In this document: positions 9,375-17,443 of the stretch, one piece after another
Position numbering within the stretch: position 1 is the first letter of the stretch
How the letters are laid out: each line of letters starts with the position of its first letter
Assembly (NCBI GenBank): GCA_947626035.1
Contig: CANQQR010000009.1
Coordinates: 1-32,085, forward strand
Origin: an uncultured Bacilli bacterium
Lineage (GTDB): Bacteria > Bacillota_I > Bacilli_A > RF39 > UBA660
Length of the DNA stretch: 32,085 nucleotides
Direction of reading: 5' to 3'
Made by a program: the position numbers and the translations under genes
The notes under the pieces: generated by a model
Seen by the model: only the letters and a program-made list of their open reading frames with translations
What the model was told of the DNA's origin: nothing
Databases searched by the model: none

Positions 9375-10580
9375 TTAGTCTTCATTTTTAAGTAACCAGT
9401 CTATTATATTTATTATTTTTATGCCATTAATATCGTTATTTATAGTTTTGTCCATTGTCAATATAATTTTTTCATAGTTATCATTTATACTTTCTAAACT
9501 TCTAACTTCTCTAGTTAATACATTTGTATCAACTAGTGTTTTTGTAACTTGATAATATTTTATTACATTAGGATTTTCGGCCACAAAATCAACTTCGTAC
9601 TCATTAGATTTTCCTATGTTAACTTTGTAACCTCTTCTTATTAGCTCTATATAAACTATATTTTCAAGTATATGTCCCTCATCAATGTTTCTAAAGCCTG
9701 ATATTATATTTCTAATACCAGTGTCACATATATAGTATTTCCCTAAAGTTTTTAATATTTCTTTACTTTTTATATCAGTTCTTTCAGCTTTATACATAAT
9801 AAATGATTTTTCTAACATATTTAAGTAATTATCTATTGTTTGGTGGTTAGATTTAGTTATTTTATTACTATTTAAGTATGCGCTTATTTTTGTTGAAGAT
9901 ATGGGACTTCCAATATTATTTGTTAAAAATTTTATAATATTTTCTAATAATGCTACATCTTTTATGTTGTTCTTATCAATTATGTCTTTTTTTACTATTG
10001 TGTTATATATATCGTTTAAATAAGATAAAACTAATTCACTTTTATCTTTTATTTGTGTTATTGCAGGCAAGCCACCATATTTTAAATATTCATTAAATTT
10101 GGTTTCTATATCTTTTTCGTCATAATTATTAAATTTTAAAAATTCTTTAAAAGATAATGGGTACATTTTTATTTCTATGTATCTACCCGACAAAAAAGTT
10201 GACAGTTCAGAAGATAATAAATATGCATTTGAGCCAGTTATATAAATATCTATGTCAAAATCTACTTTAAAAGAGTTAATCGCTTTTTCCCAAGATTCTA
10301 CGTTTTGTATTTCGTCTAGTAATAAATATATTTTTTCATTTCTTATTTTTTCTTTTATAAAATTATATAAATCTTTATAATTTTTTATTTCGTCATAATT
10401 AGCAGATTCAAAATTTATATGAATTATATTTTCTTTTTTTATTCCATTATTTAGAAGATAATCTTTAAACATCAATAATAATGTGGATTTTCCACTTCTT
10501 CTAACACCAGTTATTACTTTTATAAATTCAGTATCTTTTGCTTCTACTACTTTATTTAAATAGTTCTCTCTTATTATCAT
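9375..10580 (-). CDS. AAA-family ATPase with DUF4143 domain
   Basis: A 401-aa protein of the AAA_14/DUF4143 group, whose biological role is poorly defined. Walker A is GVRRSGKS (25-32), Walker B LLLDE (86-90), a sensor-like ITGSNA near residue 116, and the conserved LSGRYIEIKMYPLSFKEF segment follows. The C-terminal half (about 200-400) is the DUF4143 region with the nuclease-like patch EYEVDFVAEN near residue 325. These genes are common, often laterally acquired, singletons in gut Firmicutes. No neighbour links it to a pathway. ATG at 10578-10580 lies behind a weak ribosome binding site (GGTGAAG). Confidence 0.88.
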   Translation of the reverse strand: MIIRENYLNKVVEAKDTEFIKVITGVRRSGKSTLLLMFKDYLLNNGIKKENIIHINFESANYDEIKNYKDLYNFIKEKIRNEKIYLLLDEIQNVESWEKAINSFKVDFDIDIYITGSNAYLLSSELSTFLSGRYIEIKMYPLSFKEFLKFNNYDEKDIETKFNEYLKYGGLPAITQIKDKSELVLSYLNDIYNTIVKKDIIDKNNIKDVALLENIIKFLTNNIGSPISSTKISAYLNSNKITKSNHQTIDNYLNMLEKSFIMYKAERTDIKSKEILKTLGKYYICDTGIRNIISGFRNIDEGHILENIVYIELIRRGYKVNIGKSNEYEVDFVAENPNVIKYYQVTKTLVDTNVLTREVRSLESINDNYEKIILTMDKTINNDINGIKIINIIDWLLKNED

Positions 10581-10598
10581 TATTTCTTCACCGTAATA

Positions 10599-10627
10599 AT
10601 ATTATCATATTATATCAATTTTGTAAA
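10599..10627 (-). promoter_or_regulatory. Putative promoter of the ATPase gene
   Basis: TTTACA (10622-10627), 17-nt spacer, TAATAT (10599-10604). A second candidate -10 (TATAAT) overlaps. The -35 box abuts one of three AGTTTTGC repeats. Confidence 0.4.
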
Positions 10628-10677
10628 GTTTTGCTAGTACATTTGCAAAACTTTATTTTTTTTCAGAGTTTTGCAAA
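10627..10677. repeat. Three AGTTTTGC repeats upstream of the ATPase gene
   Basis: AGTTTTGC occurs at 10627-10634, inverted at 10645-10652 and again direct at 10667-10674. The second and third extend into a perfect 11-bp inverted repeat TTTGCAAAACT/AGTTTTGCAAA (10642-10652 and 10667-10677). Their place just upstream of the promoter suggests binding sites for a regulator. Confidence 0.55.
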
Positions 10678-10756
10678 CAGACTTTTATTTTTTTTAGACA
10701 CTATCTTACATTTATGTGCAATATATATCTCATAACTTTTAAATGTTATAGTTAAG

Positions 10757-10789
10757 AAAAAAGAGCAAGAATTTTTATTATTCTTACTC
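10757..10789 (-). terminator. Terminator of the secreted protease gene
   Basis: A 10-bp stem with one wobble pair (arms 10763-10772 and 10780-10789) followed on the minus strand by TTTTTT. It lies about 25 bp after the protease stop codon. Confidence 0.85.
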
Positions 10790-10814
10790 AAATTATAATT
10801 TAATACGGTTTTAT

Positions 10815-12023
10815 TTATTCATACCTTGTATAATTAAACTCATTTAATATATTGATATTTTTAGTAAAAGTCATTGTGTAATTACTACTTGTTTTGTTGT
10901 TTGATACAATACCGATTAAGGTTGCTCCACCCTCTTTTTCAACTGGTAGAAATACAGGGCCTCCACTATCTCCGGCTAAAGAATATATATCTGTTTGTAC
11001 CATATCACTTAAAGTAACACTATCTATTTTTAGACTTGTGCTATTGCTTTGAATTGTTCCAGCTGTATAGCCAGTAGCTCCTCCTGCTTTTGCAACTGCT
11101 GTTCCCACTAAGAAAAGTGGACATATTTCTATAGTATTTAACTTTGTTATAGAACCAGATGCAAATGCTAAATCATTTGAAAGTGTATAAGAACCGTGCA
11201 TTTCAACAAAGGCTGCATCTACTGAACCAGCAACTTTTAATTTGTATGCATAACCGCCAGTAGCATTTAAATTGCCACTATTTACAAAGCAATGACCTGC
11301 AGTAAAATAACCCATTATATTATTAACTGTTGCTCCAAATCCAAATGAACAATTATTTGACATTCCACTTGTTCCAATACTTTGACCTGGTTTTAGTGCT
11401 GATGTAAATTCTCTTTCTTCAGTTTGTACAATTTTAATTAAATCAGTATTAATTAAATTTTGTCTTATATTATTATTTTTTGTTTCTGATATACTCTTTT
11501 TTACTTCTAATACTACTTGATTATTATGTATATCAATGTAATTACCTATTACTTCTTCTACTTTTGGTAAAATATTATCTGTTATATAATCATTTGTTTT
11601 TTCTAATTCTTCATAATTGTTGTTAACATATTCAATTTTTATAGTTGGGTCAAGATTAATAAGTTCGTTATAAATTTTGTATTCTTCACTTGCTGTATCT
11701 GGTATATTCTTTTCTACAATTTGTAAAACTAAATTATAAGAATCGTCACTTATGTACATTCCACCATAATAACTTGGGTAAGTACTATTGTAATATGACT
11801 TCATTTTATTGTTTAGTTTTTCTCCAATTGATACTTCATATGTGTTTCTTTTTAAATATTCTTCATAATCAACACCATATGCGTCTATTAATGCACTTGT
11901 CATTTCGTCTTTTTCCTTAACAGTTGTATATAATGATTGACTTGTTAATCCATATACTTTTGTTGGAATAGATATGATTGCTACTATTCCTAAGAAAAGC
12001 ATTTTTTTAAAATTCTTATTCAT
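10815..12023 (-). CDS. Secreted streptogrisin/alpha-lytic-type serine protease with pro-domain
   Basis: Chymotrypsin-fold peptidase, best placed in family S1 near streptogrisins and alpha-lytic protease. Residues 1-25 are a signal peptide (basic MNKNFKK, hydrophobic core, cleavage near VYG-LT). Residues 26 to about 205 form a pro-region with the YYGGMYIS segment (85-92) reminiscent of alpha-lytic pro-domains. The mature domain has the full triad: His244 in TAGHC, Asp269 in SVDAAFVE and Ser353 in GDSGGPV; Cys225 and Cys245 can form the usual disulfide next to the His. It is monocistronic, with its own terminator and a long upstream region. Substrate unknown; the protein should act outside the cell. 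Confidence 0.9.
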   Translation of the reverse strand: MNKNFKKMLFLGIVAIISIPTKVYGLTSQSLYTTVKEKDEMTSALIDAYGVDYEEYLKRNTYEVSIGEKLNNKMKSYYNSTYPSYYGGMYISDDSYNLVLQIVEKNIPDTASEEYKIYNELINLDPTIKIEYVNNNYEELEKTNDYITDNILPKVEEVIGNYIDIHNNQVVLEVKKSISETKNNNIRQNLINTDLIKIVQTEEREFTSALKPGQSIGTSGMSNNCSFGFGATVNNIMGYFTAGHCFVNSGNLNATGGYAYKLKVAGSVDAAFVEMHGSYTLSNDLAFASGSITKLNTIEICPLFLVGTAVAKAGGATGYTAGTIQSNSTSLKIDSVTLSDMVQTDIYSLAGDSGGPVFLPVEKEGGATLIGIVSNNKTSSNYTMTFTKNINILNEFNYTRYE

Positions 12024-12223
12024 TTTATTTTCCTCTCTTTCCTTTAGAATTTTTTAATACTACTTATTAATTATTTGTTTTATCACCTTTCCTCTCCTAT
12101 GAATAGGCCAGTTAATTCTAATTAGTTATTAAATGACCTTTAATATAATTAAGATAGTATTATATATTTATATTAGCGTTTTACTTATCGTATACTATCG
12201 CCCTTACATATTAATTTTTATAT

Positions 12224-12252
12224 ATTTTACATCATTTTCCTCTAAAAGTAAA
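12224..12252 (-). promoter_or_regulatory. Putative promoter of the protease gene
   Basis: TTTACT (12247-12252), 17-nt spacer, TAAAAT (12224-12229). This would give an unusually long 5' leader of about 195 nt before the protease ATG. Confidence 0.4.
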
Positions 12253-12370
12253 GAGTTAATTAATAATATGCATATTTGCATATTTGACATGCTATAAAAT
12301 TGGCGTTTAAATATTTTAATAAAATATAACTTTACACTTTTTTAAAAAAGTACGTACATTTTTAAAATAT

Positions 12371-12417
12371 TAAAAAATCTCTCAATGCAGTATGAACGCT
12401 GTATTTGGGAGATTTTA
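12371..12417 (-). terminator. Terminator after the permease-like gene
   Basis: Imperfect long stem closed by AAAATCTC/GAGATTTT (12374-12381 and 12409-12416), with an inner imperfect CAATGCAG pairing, then GAGATTTTTTA on the minus strand. About 60 bp after the stop codon of the leftward gene. Confidence 0.7.
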
Positions 12418-12477
12418 TCTTTTAATAATTATTGTATGTTAGATTTTTATACATTAATTTTAAAAGTGTGAGTTAAT

Positions 12478-13848
12478 TTATAATTTGTATAATTTGTATT
12501 TTTTCGCTTTTTTTAATAGTCCTATGTTTTTAAATAAAAGTATTAGCGCTAGTATTATAGTAATTATTACTAAGATGTTTCTTAGTGTTATTATTATTTT
12601 ATTTTCATTATTTAATTCTTCTTTTAAATTAGTATAATTTTTAGTTTCTATTATGTAATTTTTATTTTTTAATAGTGTTTTTATTTCTTGTTTGTTTTTG
12701 ATATTTATTAATAGTTCTTTTGTTTCAATTTTGTTTGCATATTGTTTTATTAGTTTTTCATTTACATATATTTCTGGACTAGTAAAGTATTTGTCTTCGT
12801 CTAGGTTTGTTAATATAATACCTTTTATTGTTACTTCTTTGTTAGATAATTCTTTTATTTTGTCAGTTTTAAGTGTGGCTTTAGTGTTTAATATGTTATT
12901 TTCTTTTAGAAAGTCTATTATAAAGTCATTTAGTTTAGTGTTTTCTTTTATGTTGTTCCAGCTTTCTAATAGTTTACCTTTAGTTAGTATGTTTATGAAG
13001 TTTAAGTCAACTACTATTTCGTTATTTTGTAAGTCTATTGAAGTTTTGTATGTTAGTCCATCATATATGTCTATATTATTAAAGGTAGTTATGTACCCAA
13101 GTTTTACATTATAATCATTGTTTTGGTAGTTTAGTGTGTTTGTGTAAACTTTGTTGTCTAGGATGTTAAAGCCAAAGTTATTAAAGAAATTATTATTTAT
13201 TACTACTTCATTTATTTTGTTTTTATAGTTGTTTTCAAATTCTTTATATAGATTATCATTAGTTTTTGTTTTTAATTCTTCGTATTTACTTAGGTCTTCG
13301 TCAATTATTCCTGTTATTATTATGAAGTTATTTCCATATTTAATTTGCTTTTGTGATGTGATTAGTTCTTCATATGAAGTGGGTTTGTATGTGTCTGAGT
13401 TGTTTAAGTTTTCGTTATTGTTAATTATTGTTCCATTTTCTATTATATAATCTGCTAGAATTTTATGTATTAGTACTTCATTAGGTTTTGTTGGTATGTT
13501 TCCTATTATGTTAATGTTTTTATATTCTTCGCTTGTTAGTTCTTTAAATTTTAGTGTTCTATCACTAAGTAAACTATAGTAAGCAGAGTTATTTTTGTCA
13601 GTGTTAACTGTAATTTTGTAGTTTGAGTCATTTAATTTGTATATTTCTTTATATTCAACACCTATTTCTTTTAGTTCACTATCAGTAAAAGCATCATTAT
13701 TTTTCTTTTTTAGTGTTATTGAGTAGTCGTTATTTTTTATAAGTGTTTTAAATATTGAGTTTTGATTATTCAATTTTAAAAATTCCATAAAAATTATAGA
13801 TATTAAACTAACTGATATTAATATTATTAAAATTTTATTTTTGTTCAT
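12478..13848 (-). CDS. FtsX/MacB-like permease fragment (two membrane segments only)
   Basis: A 456-aa protein with a membrane segment at residues 5-24, a large Asn/Lys-rich extracytoplasmic domain (about 30-420) and a second membrane segment near 428-448 followed by a short basic tail (LLKKAKKYKLYKL). This matches the first half of an FtsX-like ABC permease, which normally has four membrane segments, and no ATPase partner is adjacent. It may be a truncated remnant or a membrane-anchored surface protein derived from one. I chose ATG 13846-13848, which has AGAAGGTG upstream; an in-frame ATG 11 codons earlier has no ribosome binding site. Confidence 0.7.
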   Translation of the reverse strand: MNKNKILIILISVSLISIIFMEFLKLNNQNSIFKTLIKNNDYSITLKKKNNDAFTDSELKEIGVEYKEIYKLNDSNYKITVNTDKNNSAYYSLLSDRTLKFKELTSEEYKNINIIGNIPTKPNEVLIHKILADYIIENGTIINNNENLNNSDTYKPTSYEELITSQKQIKYGNNFIIITGIIDEDLSKYEELKTKTNDNLYKEFENNYKNKINEVVINNNFFNNFGFNILDNKVYTNTLNYQNNDYNVKLGYITTFNNIDIYDGLTYKTSIDLQNNEIVVDLNFINILTKGKLLESWNNIKENTKLNDFIIDFLKENNILNTKATLKTDKIKELSNKEVTIKGIILTNLDEDKYFTSPEIYVNEKLIKQYANKIETKELLINIKNKQEIKTLLKNKNYIIETKNYTNLKEELNNENKIIITLRNILVIITIILALILLFKNIGLLKKAKKYKLYKL

Positions 13849-14027
13849 AAATAGCACCTTCTTTTGATTTAATTTTAACATAGAATAAAATTAAAATAAA
13901 TTATCTAATAACATTTTTTAGTTATTTGACAATTTATTTCTCCTTATATTATTTCTTTTAAATAAGTTTGTTTATTTTGTGTCACAACAATAACACAAAA
14001 ATATTTGAAGTAACTTATAAAGCAAAA

Positions 14028-14048
14028 GAAAAAAAGCACCTAAGTGCT
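14028..14048 (-). terminator. Terminator of the repeat lipoprotein gene
   Basis: Stem AGCAC/GTGCT (14035-14039 and 14044-14048) with a 4-nt loop, followed on the minus strand by TTTTTTTC, directly after the stop codon. The rest of the 13849-14049 gap shows nothing else convincing. Confidence 0.85.
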
Positions 14049-14049
14049 C

Positions 14050-16527
14050 TTATTCTTCTACAGTTATTTCATCAGGTATTTTAGTTTCTTCTGCATCTAT
14101 AACTATTTCAGTTCTTTCTGTGTCTTCTTTTGTTTCTCCACTTTTAGAAGTTGATGGCACAGTTACTTCTGTTTCATTAGTAGTTGGAACTTCAGTTATA
14201 GGTTCACTTGTTGGAACAGAACTTAAACTTATATTTTTAGTAACTGTAGCTTTTATTGTTACTTTGATTTCTTTACCTGTGTCTTTATCAGTAAATCTTA
14301 GAACAAGGTCTCCACTTTCAAAGTACTCAGTTGTTAACCATACTATGAATGCAGTGTCAGAACCACCTAATTCTTTTGCTTTAGCGAAGTCTGCTTCTGT
14401 TAATTCATAGTTAGTTTTACCACTTGTTTGGTCTAATTTACCACAAGCAATACCTAAGTCTAGCATTAATGCAAACCAGTGTCCATCTTCACTAGTACTC
14501 TTTCCACTTTCCCAATTAGTCATGGCTTTTTCGTTTAAGCTTAGACCAATAGTATAGTTTTCAGTTTTGTAGTCTCTTGTTAATGGACTAGTGATTTCTA
14601 CTGCTTTTTGGTTATCAGCAATAGCTTGTGCATGCTCGTCACCAGCAAATGTGTCAGTAGTTACTTCTGGAAGTTCTGCTTTAGTAAGACCATTAAATTT
14701 AACGCTTACTGTTACTTCTTTACCAGTTACTTTATCAGTGAATGTAATTGTGAAACCTTGTTCTGCATCGTTATCGCTTAACCAAATGATTAATTGCTCG
14801 CCATTATTTTCCCAACTTAGCAATGAATATGTCCTATCAACATCTTCTATTTTGTATATACTTTCGTCTGTTGTTATATCAGAAATTGGTATATTTAGGT
14901 CTACCATTAATCCAAACCATTTTGCTGTTTGACCATTTGCTTCCCAAGACTTCATAAGACTTGTTTCATTAACATTAACATTTACTACTGTTTTTGCTTC
15001 GTCTTCGTATGTTTTTTCTACGGTAAATGCACTTTGGTTAAATTCGATTTCAGCTTTATGTGGTTCAGTCTCTGGTTTTATAGCTTTAGGAACTGCAGCA
15101 GTAACACTATTTATTTGCATTTCTGCTGGGATGTATTTAACAGTTAATGTTATTTCACGTCCTTTATTTGTGTGGAATTTATATTCTTTTGTACTTTCCT
15201 TAGTGTCTCCTTTTAGCCATAGCATTAGTTCATTAGCACTTTCTGCACCAAATTTACCTAAATCTGTTCTGTCTTCGTCATTGATTACATAATCAGTATC
15301 AGATATTATTTCGCTTGCTGGTACACCTAGGTCAACTAGTAAACCATACCACTTAGCACTTTCGCCTGACTTATTTGTATAGTTTTCAAGTCTACTTGTT
15401 TCTCTTACTTCAATGTACTTGTTATCATCTTCGTCAGTTTCTATAGTTGTTTCAAATTTTCCTTGATTATTTTTAACTGCTTCTACATCAGTAGTAGTAT
15501 CAGTAAAGTCATCAGGTATTTCTGCTGGCGTAGCGCTTTCAAGTACTAATGGTTTACCACTATAGTATGCATAAAATTCTAGATTACTTGTTATTCCATT
15601 TTCGTAGTAGAAGTCTATATATGTATCTTTTTCTGCTACTGCATTTTTATTATACCAATAGTAGAACTCATAATCTTCTGTACCATATTCTTCTTCGAAA
15701 TCAGGAATTGCATTTTGATAATCATTTAATGTAGAATTTTCTATTACTTCAAATGTTGTAAGTAATTGACAAGTTGAATCTACGCATTCTCCATAGAATG
15801 AAACAGTGTATGTATATGGGTCTCTCCATCCAGCTACAAGATTTATGTTATTATATACAGGTGTATTAAAGTCATATATCTTACCATTTAAGTACCAACC
15901 TGTGAAGATTTTTCCGTCACGTGTTGGTGCACTAGGTGCGACTACTTTGTAACCCTCATAAACAGTTTTAGCGTTTACATTTGTTCCACCATTACTGTCA
16001 AAAGTTACAGTATATGTACTTAATTCTTCCCATACAGCTTCTAATGTTATATCCCCTGTTACTGGAGTGTTAAAGTCATAAGGCTTACCGTTAAGTCTCC
16101 ATTCTACGAACTTGTAACCATATCTTGTTGGAGTCTCTGGCATTTCAAGAGTTTCCCCAGATATAATACTTATAGTTTTTATGTTACCATTTTTGTCGTC
16201 TAGTGTTACTGTGAAACTGTCGCTTTCAGATTCTCCTATACCACTCCATTTAGCTTCTAGAGTGATATCTTCTTTGATTTTAGTATTAAAATCAAATTCC
16301 TCATCGTCGTCTAAATCAAGATACCATCCTTCAAATGTATACCCTGTTTTAGTTGGATCTTCTGGTCTTTTAGCTCTTGAGCCCTCTTCTACAGTTTGGC
16401 TTTTTACACGAGTTCCACCATTACTATCAAAGTCAACTGTATATTCGTTTACAGTTTTACTACAACTACATGCAGTAAGTAAAAGAGCGGACACTAAAAC
16501 TAATAAACCAGCTTTTAGTTTCCTCAT
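14050..16527 (-). CDS. Large surface lipoprotein with InlB-type repeats and three further tandem repeats
   Basis: An 825-aa lipoprotein: signal peptide with lipobox LTAC, lipidated Cys20. Residues 27 to about 325 contain four InlB B-repeat (Listeria-Bacteroides, Flg_new) modules recognisable by VDFDSNGGTRV, GYTFEGWYLD and DFNT...ITLEAKW patterns; the fourth is divergent. From about 330 to 770 there are three copies of a second module of about 125-155 residues that I do not recognise, each with a W-(Y/F)-(G/A)-L-(L/M)-(V/L)-D-L core (AKWYGLLVDLGVP, AKWFGLMVDLNIP, HWFALMLDLGIAC) and ending in a TFTDKVTGKEVTV-like strand. The tail is Thr/Ser/Glu-rich. Probably adhesive or structural on the cell surface. 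ATG 16525-16527 has AAAGGAG 6 nt upstream. Confidence 0.85.
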   Translation of the reverse strand: MRKLKAGLLVLVSALLLTACSCSKTVNEYTVDFDSNGGTRVKSQTVEEGSRAKRPEDPTKTGYTFEGWYLDLDDDEEFDFNTKIKEDITLEAKWSGIGESESDSFTVTLDDKNGNIKTISIISGETLEMPETPTRYGYKFVEWRLNGKPYDFNTPVTGDITLEAVWEELSTYTVTFDSNGGTNVNAKTVYEGYKVVAPSAPTRDGKIFTGWYLNGKIYDFNTPVYNNINLVAGWRDPYTYTVSFYGECVDSTCQLLTTFEVIENSTLNDYQNAIPDFEEEYGTEDYEFYYWYNKNAVAEKDTYIDFYYENGITSNLEFYAYYSGKPLVLESATPAEIPDDFTDTTTDVEAVKNNQGKFETTIETDEDDNKYIEVRETSRLENYTNKSGESAKWYGLLVDLGVPASEIISDTDYVINDEDRTDLGKFGAESANELMLWLKGDTKESTKEYKFHTNKGREITLTVKYIPAEMQINSVTAAVPKAIKPETEPHKAEIEFNQSAFTVEKTYEDEAKTVVNVNVNETSLMKSWEANGQTAKWFGLMVDLNIPISDITTDESIYKIEDVDRTYSLLSWENNGEQLIIWLSDNDAEQGFTITFTDKVTGKEVTVSVKFNGLTKAELPEVTTDTFAGDEHAQAIADNQKAVEITSPLTRDYKTENYTIGLSLNEKAMTNWESGKSTSEDGHWFALMLDLGIACGKLDQTSGKTNYELTEADFAKAKELGGSDTAFIVWLTTEYFESGDLVLRFTDKDTGKEIKVTIKATVTKNISLSSVPTSEPITEVPTTNETEVTVPSTSKSGETKEDTERTEIVIDAEETKIPDEITVEE

Positions 16528-16567
16528 ACTCTCTCCTTTCTTTTTATGTCCTTATGCTAGATAAGAA

Positions 16568-16597
16568 AAAATACCATATTAATACAAAAAAGTTCAA
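16568..16597 (-). promoter_or_regulatory. Promoter of the lipoprotein gene
   Basis: TTGAAC (16592-16597), 18-nt spacer, extended -10 TGG-TATTTT (hexamer 16568-16573), leaving a leader of about 35 nt. It lies immediately after the small SpoVM-like frame. Confidence 0.6.
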
Positions 16598-16600
16598 AGG

Positions 16601-16678
16601 CTATAAAATTCTTTTTCGTAAAAATTCTGGTATCACCCCCATCATAACTTCAGGTACATCTAAATTAAATTTTAGCAT
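16601..16678 (-). CDS. Candidate SpoVM-like 25-residue amphipathic peptide
   Basis: A 25-codon frame between spoIVFB and the lipoprotein gene. Aligned without gaps to my recollection of B. subtilis SpoVM (26 aa), the landmark positions agree from residue 6 on: hydrophobic 6 and 8, Pro9, hydrophobic 11-12, Gly14, hydrophobic 15-16, hydrophobic 19-20; a Lys-Phe pair sits near the N-terminus in both (K3F4 here, K2F3 there). SpoVM is a mother-cell peptide that senses forespore membrane curvature and anchors SpoIVA. There is no Shine-Dalgarno, but TATAAT lies exactly 6 nt before the ATG, as at three other genes here. Charge differs (D7, E10, E18) and Pro17 replaces an Arg, so the call is tentative. 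Confidence 0.42.
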   Translation of the reverse strand: MLKFNLDVPEVMMGVIPEFLRKRIL

Positions 16679-16713
16679 TTTAATATTATAAGGTCAAATA
16701 TATTTACATTATT

Positions 16714-17349
16714 TTACATATAAAATTTAAAATAGTCTTGCTCATATATTTTAAGTCCATTTTTTATTATATAGAAGTTTTTGTTTCTTTTTGTTTGTTT
16801 TATGTTTTTTATTGTGTTTTTCTTTTTAAATGTTATTTTTTTGAGTTTTCTTTCTAGTAGTAGTTTTGGTAAGCGGTATTTATGGATTAGTGTTTCTTCT
16901 ATTATTTTTGTTATTAGGAAAAGAATTATTAATATTATTATTAGTTTGTAGTCAAATAGTAGTATTATAGGTACACATATTATGCTTATTATTATGGTTA
17001 TTTTGTGGCTTAGGCAGTAAGGAAGTATTAAATCTAGTACGTTATTTAGTAGTCTTCCTCCATCTAGTGGTAGTATTGGAAGTAAGTTAAATTTTAGTAA
17101 TAAATTGTTTATTAGTTTTATGTTTTCATATGTTAGTTGGTTTACTATTCCGTTTTTGTGTAAATAAGTTATTAGTGCGAAAAATAGGATTTGGAATATT
17201 GGACCCATTATTATTAAGAGAATTTCTTTTTTTATGCTTAGGTTTAGGCTTTCGTCTAGGATGGTTACCCCTCCAAACATGAATATTCTTATTTCTTTTA
17301 CGTTTAGGTTTAGTAAGAGTCCAGTTAAGAAGTGGCCTAGTTCATGCAC
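16714..17349 (-). CDS. spoIVFB: SpoIVFB-like site-2 metalloprotease (M50); true start probably upstream
   Basis: Intramembrane zinc protease that in Bacillus cleaves pro-sigma-K. The first GTG in frame (17347-17349) encodes the Val just before the HELGH zinc motif, so the 211 aa from it begin inside the active site. The second zinc motif is LPLDGGRLLNNVLDL (about residues 98-112), followed by more membrane segments and a basic C-terminus. The open frame runs on upstream for 31 codons from this start and encodes a convincing membrane segment (ITTYLIILLSLLAGYF...IVFLSILLILV), as SpoIVFB needs, but holds no ATG, GTG or TTG; ATA codons at 17440-17442 or 17434-17436 are the only nearby candidates. 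Downstream of and almost touching spoIVFA (stop at 17444). Confidence 0.85.
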   Translation of the reverse strand: MHELGHFLTGLLLNLNVKEIRIFMFGGVTILDESLNLSIKKEILLIIMGPIFQILFFALITYLHKNGIVNQLTYENIKLINNLLLKFNLLPILPLDGGRLLNNVLDLILPYCLSHKITIIISIICVPIILLFDYKLIIILIILFLITKIIEETLIHKYRLPKLLLERKLKKITFKKKNTIKNIKQTKRNKNFYIIKNGLKIYEQDYFKFYM

Positions 17350-17443
17350 GAGTATTAGTAAGATGCTTAAAAAGACTATTTCAAAATAACCTGCTAATAG
17401 AGATAGTAATATTATTAGGTATGTAGTTATGTCTATTTTTATT

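Larger units (their letters stand above)
12024..12477. other. Intergenic region without a recognisable gene (454 bp)
   Basis: This AT-rich stretch holds the protease ribosome binding site (GAGAGGAAA), a promoter candidate at 12224-12252, tandem GCATATTT repeats near 12270-12287, a near-palindrome CCTATGAATAGG (about 12098-12109) and the terminator at 12371-12417. A ribosome-binding-site-like AGGAGAGGAAAG precedes a GTG-started eight-codon reading frame in the leader of the protease mRNA, too short to call. I see no longer coding sequence. Confidence 0.6.

Noticed and set aside
12050-12110. Eight-codon GTG-started frame with a ribosome-binding-like sequence in the protease leader
   Set aside because: Too short and without conserved features; a leader peptide cannot be supported from one sequence.
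13926-13952. Plus-strand TTGACA followed by TATATT
   Set aside because: The spacer is 15 nt and no plus-strand gene follows; likely chance in AT-rich DNA.
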